Position numbers and translations under genes: made by a program. This document shows positions 48,191 through 59,945 of a stretch of DNA of 64,000 bases, in pieces; position 1 is the first letter of the stretch; the number at the start of each line of letters is the position of its first letter. Source of the DNA: Cristatella mucedo (taxonomy: Eukaryota > Bryozoa > Phylactolaemata > Cristatellidae); contig WPIO01000109.1 in NCBI GenBank assembly GCA_009760855.2, positions 1,016,501-1,080,500 of the forward strand. Direction: 5' to 3'. The notes under the pieces are model-generated. The model made no database searches. It was not told the origin of the DNA and worked only from the letters and a program-made list of their open reading frames with translations.

Positions 48191-48744
48191 GTCGCCGTTC
48201 CTCTAATAATCTTGAATACGTGTGGCGGACAAAAATATACCAAATTTTAAAGGTTAGGGCTTTTTTTTATCCTACCTCTTGCCGTGGTGTAACACTTTGC
48301 AGGATCAATTCTAAGGAGACGGAAGTGGCTATCAAGCACTTGACTAACATAGGTCGTATACAGATAGGACATAAAAGCTTGGGACCTCGAAATGTACTTA
48401 AAAAACGCCTCTTGTGTAATGCAGTAGCCTCAACTGACATGCCATCGAGCGGCCCTTCACTTGTTCATCCCATCTACCACAAAGAAGAAGGTGGGGTGGA
48501 TATGTTTCAACAAGCAAGTGTCGTTCTGGTTTGCATGTTTTTCTGTAATATCTGTGACCACTTGAACCTGTGTAATGATGGCAATCCACCAGAAAACGTT
48601 GATGATATCTGCTTGTATCTCCTGCCGTACGCTATCCAGCAAATCTATAGGACGACAGTAAATGATGTTGACAGAATGTGTGCCAGAACCGATTCGTTTC
48701 TGGTACATTGTCAACTCGAAATTGTAAATCAAGTTCGCTCATGA
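48191..48744 (+). CDS. Array monomer with an uninterrupted exon-like frame (hypothetical)
   Basis: From the acceptor-like 'tttctactag' (ending at 48,190) the frame is open through the whole exon-like block to the donor-like site at 48,529. It encodes 'KIYQILKVRAFFYPTSCRG', 'INSKETEVAIKHLTNIGRIQ', 'AVASTDMPSSGPSLVHPIYH' and 'KEEGGVDMFQQASVVL'. It then reads on through the about 99-base intron-like segment into 'TVNDVDRMCARTDSFLVH' and stops near 48,744. Other monomers carry a one-base offset before the 'MPSS' block and another before the second block. This monomer lacks both offsets. The donor is gtttgc, weaker than the gtatgc of A-type monomers. There is no ATG near the start. It may be a chance-open monomer rather than a gene. 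Confidence 0.35.
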
Positions 48745-51700
48745 GATCTAGTTAGGCGACGTGTCTTTCTCTCGTACTAGGGCACTATGCCCGAAATTAT
48801 CTCAAATAGGTCTGGCCGAAGAAATATGTATCAAATGTTGAAATGCTTGAGCTTCTTTTATTCTACCTCCTACCATGGTGTAAGGCATTGCTGGATAAAT
48901 TCTAGGAACATGGAGGTGGGTTTAAAAGACTTGACCGACATGAATCATTTACGTATAGGATATCACACCTCGGGGCAACGTAAATTACTTGAAAGTTCAG
49001 CCAAGGTGTGATGAAGTAGCTTCAACTGACATGTCCTCCAGCAGCCCTCCATTTGTGCATATTATCTACCACTATCAAGAAGGTGGGATGGCTATGTTTC
49101 AAGAAGCAAGTGTCGTTCCGGAATCCATGTTTTTCTGTAACATCTCTTATCACGTGACATCACGTTATCATGCCATTATAGCAGACAAACATTGATTATG
49201 GCTGATTTTATCTCCTGACGTACTCTCTCAAGCAAATTTACGAGATGACAGTGAATTAAGTTGACAGAATGAGTTCCAAGTCCGAGTCGATTCTGGTAAA
49301 CGGTCAATTCGACGTTCTCATACAAGTAGGCTCGTAAGATCTCGTTAGGCAACGTAGCTTGTTTTCCTACTAGGGCACCATGCCTCCAATTGTCCTAAAC
49401 ATGTAGGGTGGGGAAAAAAACATACCAAATTATAAAGGTTAGGGCTTTTTTTATCCCACCTCTTACAGTGGTGTAACAAATTGCTGGATGAATTCTAAGT
49501 AGCCGGAAGTGGCTAGAAAGAACTCGACCAACATAAGGCGTGTACTGTTAGGACATTATACCTAGGGACCACATAATTTACTTACAAAAACCCCTATCAT
49601 GTAATGCAGTAACCGGAACTGACATGCCCTCGAGCTGCCCTTCACTTGTTCATCCCATCTACCACAAAGACGAAGGTGGGGTGGATATGTTTTAACAAGC
49701 AAGTGTCGTTCCGGTTTGCATGTTTTTCTGTAATATCTGTGATCCCTTGAACATGCGTATTGATGGCAATCCATCAGAAAAACGTTGATGATATCTGCTT
49801 GTATCTCCTGCTGTACGCTATCAAGCAAATCTAAGAGTTGACAGTGTATGATGTTGACAGAATGTGTACGAGAACCGATTCGTTTCTGGTACATGGTTAT
49901 CTCGAAATTTTAATTTAAGTTTGCTCATGAGATCTCGTTAGGCGACGCGTCCTTCTCTCGTACTAGGGCACTATGCCCTTAATTATCTTAAATAGTTCTG
50001 GCCGTAGAAAGATGTATTAAATGTTGAAATGTTTGAGCGTCTTTTATCAAACCTGCTACCGAGGTGTAATGCATTGCTGCATGAATTCTAGGGAGCTGGA
50101 AGTGGGTATAAAAACTTGACCGACATAAGTCATTTACTTATAGGATATCACACCTCGGGGCAACGTAATTTATTTGAAAGTTCACCCGAGGTTCAATGTA
50201 GTAGCCGCAACTGACATGCCATCGAGCAGCCCACCACTTGTGCATTCTATCTACCACTATGAAGAAGGTGGGGTGTATATGTGTCAACAAGCAAGTGTCG
50301 TTCCAGTACGCATGTTTTTCTGTAAAATCTCTGATCACGTGAAATCACGTTATGATGCCATTATAGCAGAAAAACATTGATTATGGCTAAATTTATCTCC
50401 TGATGTACTCTCAAGCAAATTTACGAGATGGCAGTGAATTAAGTTGACAGAATGAGTTCCAAGTCCGAGTCAATTCTGGTACATGGTCAATTTGAATTTT
50501 TAATACAAGTAATCTCGTAAGATCTCGTTAGGCAATGTAGCTTCCTTTTCTACTAGGGCACCATTCCTCCAATTACGTTGAATACGTATGGCGGACAAAA
50601 ATATACCAGATTTTAAAGGTTAGGGCTTTTTTTTATCCTACCTCTTACCGTGGTGTAACACTTTGCTGGATTAACTCTAACGAGCCGGAAGTGACTATAA
50701 AGAACTTGACCAACATAAGGCTTGTACTGTAAGGAAATTATACCTCGGGACCACGTAATTTAGCTAAAAAAACGCCTATTGTGTTATGCAGTATCCTCAA
50801 CTGACACGCTATCGAGCGGCCCTTCACTTGTTTATCCCATTAACCACAAAGAAGAAGGTTGGCTGGATATGTTTCAACAAGCAAGTGTCGTTCTGATTTG
50901 CATGTTTTTCTGTAAGATATGTGATCACTTGAACCTGCATATTGATGGCAATCAACCGGAAAAAAAGTTGATTATACCTGCTTGTATCTCCTTCTTTACG
51001 CTATCAAGCAAATCTATGAGATGACAAGGAATGATGTTGACCGAAGGTGTGCCAGAACCGATTCGTTTCTAGTAGATGGTCAACTCGAAACTTTAATTCA
51101 AGTTCGCTGATGAGATCTCTTTAGGCGACGTTTCATTCTCTCGTACTAGGGCACTATGCCCAAAATTATCTCAAATAGGTCTGGCCGAAGAAATAGGTAT
51201 CAAATGTTTAAATGTTTGAGCTTCTTTCATTTTACCTCCTACCATGGCGTAAGGCATTGCTGGATAAATTCTAGGGACATGGAAGTGGGTATGAAACACT
51301 TGACCGACATGAGTCATTTACGTATAGGATATCACACCTTGGGGCAACGTAAATCACTTGAAAGTTCAGCCAAGGTGTGAAGTAGCTGCAACTGACATAC
51401 CCTCAAGCAGCTCTCCAATTTGTCCATCCTATCTACCACTATAGAGAAGGTGGGGTGGCTATGTGTCAACAAGCAAGGGTCGTTCCGGTATCCATTTTTT
51501 TCTGTAATATCTCTTATCACGTGAAATCACGTTATGATGCCATTATAGCAGACAAACATTGATTATGGCTGGTTTCATCTCCTAATGTACTCTCTCAAGC
51601 AAATATACGAGAAGACAATGAATTTGGTTACTAGAATGTGTTCCAACTCCGAGTCGATACAGCAACATGGTCAATCCGAAGTTCTAATACAAGTAGGCTC

Positions 51701-54700
51701 GTACGATCTCGTGAGACAACGTAGCTTGTTTTCCTACTAGGGCACCATGCCTCCGATTATCTTGAAAATGTATGGTGGAAAAAAAAACATACCAAATTTT
51801 AAAGGTTGGGGCTTTTTTATTCCACCTCTTACAGTGGTGTAACAAATTGCTAGATGAAGTCTAAGTAGCAGGAAGTGGCTAATAAGGACTTGACCAACAT
51901 AAGGCGTGTACTCTTAGGACATTGTACCTAGGGACCACATAATTTACTTACAAAAACCCCTGTCGTGAAATGCAGTACCCAGAACTGACATGCCGTCGAG
52001 CGGCCCTTCACTTGTTCATCCCATCTACCACAAAGACGAAGGTGGGATGGATATGTTTTAACAAGCAAGTGTCGTTCTGGTTTGCATGTTTTTTCTGTAA
52101 TATCTGTGATGGCTTGAACATGCGTATTGATGGCAATCCATCAGAAAAACGTTGATGATATCTGCTTGTATCTCCTGCTGTACGCTATCAAGCAAATCTA
52201 AGAGTTGACAGTGTATGATGTTGAGAGAATGTGTGCCAGAACCGATTTGTTTCTGGTACATGGTCAACTTGAAATTTTATTTCAAGTTCGCTCATGGGAT
52301 CTCGTTAGGCGACGCGTCTTTCTCTCGTACTAGGGCACTATGCCCAAAATTATCTCAAATAGGTCTGGCCGAAGAAAGATGTATCAACTGTTGAAATGTT
52401 TGAGCTTCTTTTATTAAACCTCCTACCGAGGTGTAATGCAATGCTGCAGGAATTCTAGGGAGCTGGAAGTGGGTATAAAAACTTGACCGACATAAGTCAT
52501 TCACTTATAGGATATCACACCTCGGGGCAACGTTATTTACTTGAAAGTTCACCCTAAAATGTAGTAGCCGCAACTGACATGCCATCGAGCAGCCCTCCAC
52601 TTGTGCATCCCATCTACCACTATGAAGAAGGGGGTGTATATATGTCAACAAGCAAGTGTCGTTCCAGTATCATGTTTTTCTGTAATGTCTCTGATCACGT
52701 GAAATCATGTTATGATGCCATTATCGAAGAAAAAGCATTGAGCATGCCTGATTTTGTCACCTGCTGTACTCTCTCAAGAAAATTCACGAGATGAGAGTGA
52801 ATCAACTTGACAGAATGTGTTCCAAGTCCGTGTCTATTCTGGTATATGGCATTTTCGAATTTCTGAAAGTAGTACACTCGTCAGATCTGGTTAGGCAACG
52901 TAGCTTCCTTTCCGACTAGGCACCATGCCTCCGATAATCTTAAATACGTATCGCCGAAAAAAACTACCAGTTTTAAAGGTTAGGGCTTTTTTATTTTACC
53001 TCTTGCCATGGTTTAACACCTTGGCGGATGAATTCAAAGGAGCCGGAAGTGACTATAAAGAACTTGACAAACATAAGGCTTGTACTGTAAGGAAATTATA
53101 CCTCGGGACCACGTAATTTACCTAAAAAAACGCCTATTGTGTTATGCAGTATCCTTAACTGACACGCTCTCGACCGGCCCTTCACTTGTTCATCCCATCA
53201 ACCACAAAGAAGAACGTTGGCTGGATATGTTTCAACAAGCAAGTGTCGTTCTGATTTGCATGTTTTTCTGTAAGATCTGTGATCACTTGAACCTGCGTAT
53301 TGATGGCAATCAACCAGAAAAACGTTAATTATACCTGCTTGTATCTCCTGCTGTACGCTATAAAGCAAATCTATAAGATGACAAGGAATGATGTTGACAG
53401 GATGTGTGCCAGAATCGATTCGTTTCTAGTATATGGTCAACTCGAAATTTTAATTCAAGTTCGCTCATGAGATCTCTTTAGGCGACGTGTCTTTCTCTCG
53501 TACTAGGGCACTATACCCAAAATTATCTCAAATAGGTCTGGCCGAAGAAAGATGTATCAAATGTTGAAATGTTTTAGCTTCTTTTATTCTACCTCCTACC
53601 GTGGTGTAAGGCGTTGCTGGCTAAATTCTAGGGACATGGAAGTGGGTATAAAACACTTGACCGACATGAATCATTTACGTATAGGATATCACACCTTGGG
53701 GCAACGTAATTTACTTGAAAGTTCAGCCGAGGTGTAATGAAGCAGCAGCAACTCACATACCATCAAGCAGCCCTCCATTTGTGCATCCTATCTACTACTA
53801 TAGAGAAGGTGGGGTGGCTATGTGTCAAGAAGCAAGTGTCGTCCTGCAATGCACGGTTTTCTGTAATATCTCTCAACACGAGAAATGACGTTTTGATACC
53901 ATGGCAGCAGAAAAACATTTATTATGGCTGATTTTATCTCCTAATTACTCTCTCAAGCAAATTTACGAGATGACAGTGAATGAAGTTGACAGAATGAGTT
54001 CCAAGTCCGAGTCGATACTTCTCCATGGTCATTTCGAAGTTCTAATACAAGTAGGCTCGTAAGATTCCGTTAGGCAACGTAGCGTGTTTTCATACTAGGG
54101 CACCATGCCTCCAATTATCTTAAACATGTATGGTGGAAAAAAAATCTAACAAATTTTAAAGGTTGGGGCTTTTTTGTCACACCTCTTACAGTGGTGTAAC
54201 AAATTGCTGGATGAATTCTAAATAGCCGGAAGTGGCTAGAAAGAACTTGACCAACATAAGGCGTGTACTGTTACGACATTATACCTAGGGACCACATAAT
54301 TTACTTACAAAAACCCCTATCGTGTAATGCAGTAGCCGGAACTGACATGCCATCAAGCAGCCCTCCACTTGTGCATCCCATCTACCACTATAGAGCAAGT
54401 GGGATGGCTACATATCGACAAGCAAGTGTGGTTCCGGTATGCATGTTTTCCGGTAATATCTCTGATCACGTGAAATCACGTTATGTTGCCATTATAGCAA
54501 AACAACTTTGATTATGGCTGATTTTATCTCCTGATGTACTCTCTCAAGCAAATTTACGAGATGACAGTGAATTAAGTTGACAGAATGAGTTATAAGTTCG
54601 AGTCGATTCTCGTACATGGTCAATTTGAATTTTTAATACAAGTAATCTTGTAAGATCTCGTTAGGCAATGTAGCTTCCTTTTCTACTAGGGCACCGTTCC

Positions 54701-57700
54701 TCCAATTATCTTGAATACGTATAGCGGAAAAAATATACCACATTTTAAAGGTCAGGGCTTTGTTTATCCTACCTCTTGCCGTGGTGTAACACTTTGCTGG
54801 ATTAATTCTAAGGAGACGGAAGTGGCTATCAAGCACTTGACTAACATAGGTCGTATACTGATATGACATAATACCTTGGGACAACATAATGTACTTAAAA
54901 ACGCCTCTTGTGTAATGCAGTAGCCTCAACTGACATGCCATCGAGCGGCCCTTCACTTGTTCATCCCATCTACCACAAAGAAGAAGGTGGGGTGGATATG
55001 TTTCAACAAGCAAGTGTCGTTCTGGTTTGCATGTTTTTCTGTAATATCTGTGATCCCTTGAACCTGCGTATTGATGGCAATCCACCAGAAAAAACGTTGA
55101 TGATATCTGCTTGTATCTCCTGCTGTATGCTATCAAGCAAATCTATAAGACGACATTGAATGATGTTGACAGAATGTGTGCCAGAACTGATTCGTTTCTG
55201 GTACATGGACAACTCAAAATTTTAATTCAAGTTCGCTCATAAGATCTTGTTTGGCGACCTGTCTTTCTCTCGTACTAGGGCACTATGCCCCAAATTATCT
55301 CAAATAGGTCTGGCCGGAGAAAGATGTATCACATGTTTAAATTTTTGAGCTTCTTTTATTAAGCCTCCCACCGAGGTGTAATGCATTGCTGCATGAATTC
55401 TAGGGAGCTGGAAGTGGGTATAAAAACTTGACCGACATAAGTCATTTACTTATAGGATATCACACCTCGGGGCAACGTAATTTACTTGAAAGTTCACCCG
55501 AGGTTCAATGTAGTAGCCGCAACTGTCATGCCATCGAGCAGCCCTCCACTTGTGCATCCGATCTACCACTATGACGAAGGTGGGGTGTATATGTGTCAAC
55601 AACCAAGTGTTGTTGCGGTATGCACGTTTTTTTGTAATATCTCTGATCACGTGAAATTACGTTATGATGCCATTATAGCAGAAAAACATTGATTATGGCT
55701 GATTGTATCTCCTGATGTACTCTCTAAAGCAAATTTTAGAGATAAAGGTGAATTAAGTTGACTGAATTCGTTCTTAGCTCGTGTCTATTCCGGTACATGG
55801 CCAATTCGAATTTCTTATACTAGTACACTCGTCAAATCTAGTTAGGCAACGTAGCTGCCTCTCCTACTAGGCACCATGCCTCCAATAAACCTAAATGCGT
55901 ATAGCCGAAAAAAACGACGGATTTTACAGGTTAGGGCTTTTTTGTTCTACCTCTTATCATGGTGTAACACCTTGGTGGATGAATACAAGGGAGCCGGAAG
56001 TGGCTATACAGAACTTGACCAACATAAGGCGTGTACTGTAAGGAAATTATACCTCGGGACCACGTAATTTACTTAAGAAAATGCCTATTGTGTTATGTGG
56101 AAGCCTCAACTGACACGCTATGGAGCGGCCCTTCACTTTTTCATTCCATCTACAACAAAGAAGAAGGTTTGCTGGATATGTTTCAACAAGCAAGTGTCGT
56201 TCTGGTTTGCATGTTTTCCTGTAATATCCGAGATCCCTTGAACCTGCGTATTGATGGCAATCTACCAGAAAAACGTTGATGATATCTGCTTGTATCTCCT
56301 GCTAAATGCTGTCAAGCAAATTTATAAAATGACAGTGAATGATATTGACAAAATATGTGCCAGAACCGATATGTTTCTGGTACAGTGTCAACTCGAAATT
56401 TTAATTCAAGTTCGCTCATAAGATCTCGTTAGGCGACGTGTCTTTATCTCGTACTAGGGCACTATGCCCCAAGTTATCTAAAATAGTTCTGGCCGAAGAA
56501 AAATGTATCAAATGTTGAAATGTTTGATCTTCTTTTATCCTACCTCCTACCGTGGTGTAAGGAATTGCTGGATAAATTCTAGGGACATGGAAGTGGGTAT
56601 AAAACATTTGACCGTCATAAGTCATTTACTTATAGGATATCACACCTCGGGGCATCGTAATTTACTTGAAAGTTCAGCAAAGGTGCAATAAAGTAGCCGC
56701 AACTGACATGCCATCGAGCAGCCCTCCACTTGTACATCCCATCTACCACAATGAAGAAGGTGGGGTGTATATGTGTCAACAAGCAAGTCTCGTTCCGGTA
56801 TGCATGTTTTTCTGTAATATCTCTGATCACGTGAAATCACGTTATGATGCCATCATAGCAGAAAAACATAGATTATGGCTCATTTTATTTCCTGATGATC
56901 TCTCTCTAGCAAATTTACGAGATGGCAGTGAATTAAGTTGACAGAATGAGTTGCAAGTCCGAGTCGATTCTGGTAAATGGTCATTTTGAATTTCAAATAC
57001 AAGTACCCTGGTATGATCTCGTTAGGCAACGTAGCTTCCTTTTTTACTAGGGCACCACTCCTCCAATTATCTTGAATACGTATGGCGGACAGAAATATAC
57101 CACATTTTAAAGGTTAGGGCTTTTTTTTATCCTACCTCTTGCCGTGGTGTAACACTTTGCTGGATTAATTCTAAGGAGCCGGAAGTGGCTATAAAGCACT
57201 TGACTAACATAAGTCGTGTACTGATAGGACATTATACCTCGGGACCACGTAATGTACTTAAAAAAACGCCTATTGTGTAATGCAGTAGCCTAAATTGACA
57301 TGCCATCGAGCGGCCCTATACTTGTTTATCCCATCTACCACAAAGAAGAAGGTGGGGTGGATATGTTTCAACAAGCAAGTGTCGTTCTGGTTTGCATGTT
57401 TTTCTGTAATATCTGTGATCCCTTGAACCTGTGTATTGATGGCAATCCACCAGAAAAACGTTGATTATATCTGCTGGTATCTCCTGCTGTACTCTATCAA
57501 GCAAATCTATGAGATGACAGTGAATGGTGTTGACAAAATGTGTGCCAGAACCGATTTGTTTCTGGTACATGGACAACTCAAAACTTTAATTCAAGTTCGC
57601 TCGTGATATCTGGTTAGGCGATGTGTCTTTCTCTCGTACTACGGCACTATGCCCCAAATTATCTCAAATAGGTCTGGCCGAAGAAAGATGTATCCAATGT

Positions 57701-59945
57701 TGAAATGTTTGAGCTTCTTTTATAAAGCCTCCTACCGAGGTGTAATGCATTTCTGCATGAATTCTAGGGTGCTGGAAGTGGGTATAAAAACTTGACCGAC
57801 ATAAGTCATTTACTTATAGGATATCACACCTCGGGGCAACATAATTTACTTGAATGTTCAGCAAAGGTGTAATAAAGTAGCCGCAACTGAGATGCCATCA
57901 AGCAGCCCTCTACTTGTGCATCCCACCTACCACGAAGAAGAAGGTTGTGTGGCTATGTGTCAACAAGTAAGTGTCGTTTCGGAATGCATGTTTTTCTGTA
58001 AGATCTCTCATCACGTGAAATCACGTTTTGATTCCATTGTAGCAGAAAAACATTGATTATGGCTCCTTTTATCTCCTAATGTACTCTCTCAAGCAAATAT
58101 ACGAGATGACAATGAATTTGGTTACTAGAATGTGTTCCAACTCCTAGTCAATACTGCTACATGGTCAATTCGAAATTATAATACAAGTACGCCCTTAAGA
58201 TCTCGTTAGGCAACGTAGCTCCTTTTCCTACTAGGTCACTATGCCTCCAATTATCTTGAACATGTATGGTGGAAAAAAAATATACCAAATTTTAAAGTTT
58301 GGAGCTTTTTTATCCTACCTCTTACCGAGGTGCAACACTTTGCTGGATGAATTCTAAGGAGCCGGAAGTGGCTAAAAAGCACTTGACCAACATAAGGCGC
58401 GTACTGTTAGGACATTAAACCTCGGGACCATGCAATTTACTTAAAAGAACGCCTATTGTGAAATGCAGTAGCTTCAACTGACAAGCCATCGAGTGGCCCT
58501 TCACTTGTTCATCCCATCTACCACAAAGAAGAAGGTGGGGTGGATATGTTTCAACAAGCAAGCGTCGTTTTGGTTTGCATGTTTATCTGTAACATCTGTT
58601 ATCACTTGAACCTGCGTATTGATGGCAATCCACCAGAAAAACTTTGATGATATCTGCTTGTATGTCCAGCTGTACTCTATCAAGCAAATCTATGAGATGA
58701 CCGCGAATGATGTTGACAGAATGTGTGCCAGACACGATTCGTTTCTGGTACATGGTCAACTCGAAATTTTAATTCAAGTTCACTCTTGAGATCTCGTTAG
58801 GCGACGTGTCTTTCTCTCGTACTAGGGCACTATGCCCCACATTATCTCAAATAGTTCTGGCCGAAGAAAGATGTATCAAATGTTGAAATGTTTTAGCTTC
58901 TTTTATTCTACCTCCTACCGTGGTGTAAGGCATTGCTGGCTAAATTCTAGGGACATGGAAGTGGGTATAAAACACTTGACCGACATGAATCATTTACGTA
59001 TAGGATATCACACCTTGGGGCAACGTAATTAACTTGAAAGTTCAGCCAAGGTGTAATGAAGCAGCCGCAACTGACATGCCATCAGCAGCCCTCTTCTTGT
59101 GCATCCCATCTACCACTATAGAGAAGGTGGGGTGTATGTGTGTCAACAAGCAAGTTTCGTACCGGTATGCACTATTTTCTGTAATATCTGATCACTTGAA
59201 ATAAAGTTTTCAAGCCATTCCAGCAGGATAACAATGAATACTTCTGCTATTATCTCCTGCTGTACTCTCCTAAGTCAATCAATGAGTCGAGAGTGAAGGA
59301 AGATAAAAGAATGTGTGCCAGAAACTATTCGTTTCTGGTACACCTTCTATTTGAGATTATAATACAAGTTCGCTCATAAGATTTAGTTAGGCAAAGTAGC
59401 TTCCTCCTGTACCAGGGCACTATGCCCCAAATTATCTCAAATACATCTGGTCAAAGAAAGATGTATCAAATGTTGAAATGTTGGAGTTTCTTTTATCCTA
59501 CCTTCTACCGAGGTGTAATGCATTGCTGGATAAATTATAGGGAGCTGGAAGTGGGTATAAAGCACTTGACAGACATAAGTCATTCACTTATAGGATATCA
59601 CACCTCGGGGCAACGTAATTTACTTGAAAGTTCACCCATGGTGTAATGAAGTAGCTGCAACTGACATGCCATCGAGCAGCCCTCCACTTGTGCATCCCAT
59701 CTACGGCTATTAAGAAGGTGGGGTGTATATGTGTCAACAAGCAAGTGTCGTTTCTGTATGCAGGCTTTTCTGTAATATCTCTGATCGCATGAAATCACGT
59801 TTTAATGCCATTCCAGTGGGATAATAATGAAGATTTCTGCTAGTATCTCCTGCTGTAAACTCCTAAGTCAATCTATGAGACGACAGTGAAGGAAGTTAAT
59901 AGAATGTGTGCCAGAACCTGTTCGTTTCTAGTTCAAGTTCTTTTC

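Larger units (their letters stand above)
39236..59945 (+). repeat. Tandem array of about 31 monomers of 591 bp derived from a gene segment
   Basis: The landmark 'gatctcgttaggc' recurs at 39,361, 39,955, 40,547, 41,138, 41,729, 42,322, 42,913, then after the LINE at 45,794, 46,386, 46,978, 47,571, 48,162, 48,752, 49,345, 49,938, 50,528, 51,121, 51,712, 52,305, 52,891, 53,478, 54,070, 54,661, 55,250, 55,842, 56,429, 57,022, 57,613, 58,205, 58,797 and 59,387. Spacing is 586-594. Each monomer has a pyrimidine-rich 'ctactag' acceptor-like site. An exon-like block follows, encoding 'RRKMYQMLKCWSFFYPTSYR', then 'ELEVAIKHLTNISHLLIGYH', then 'DMPSSSPPLVHPIYDDEEGG' and 'VYMCQQASVVP'. A gtatgc or gtttgc donor-like site and about 100 intron-like bases come next, and then 'QIYEMTVNDVDRMCARTDSF'. 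Most monomers are frameshifted and have lost the second acceptor AG. The family is unrecognised. Confidence 0.95.

Noticed and set aside
39236-59945. CRISPR-like regular spacing
   Set aside because: Monomers are contiguous 591-bp units without short repeats and unique spacers, and the DNA is eukaryotic.
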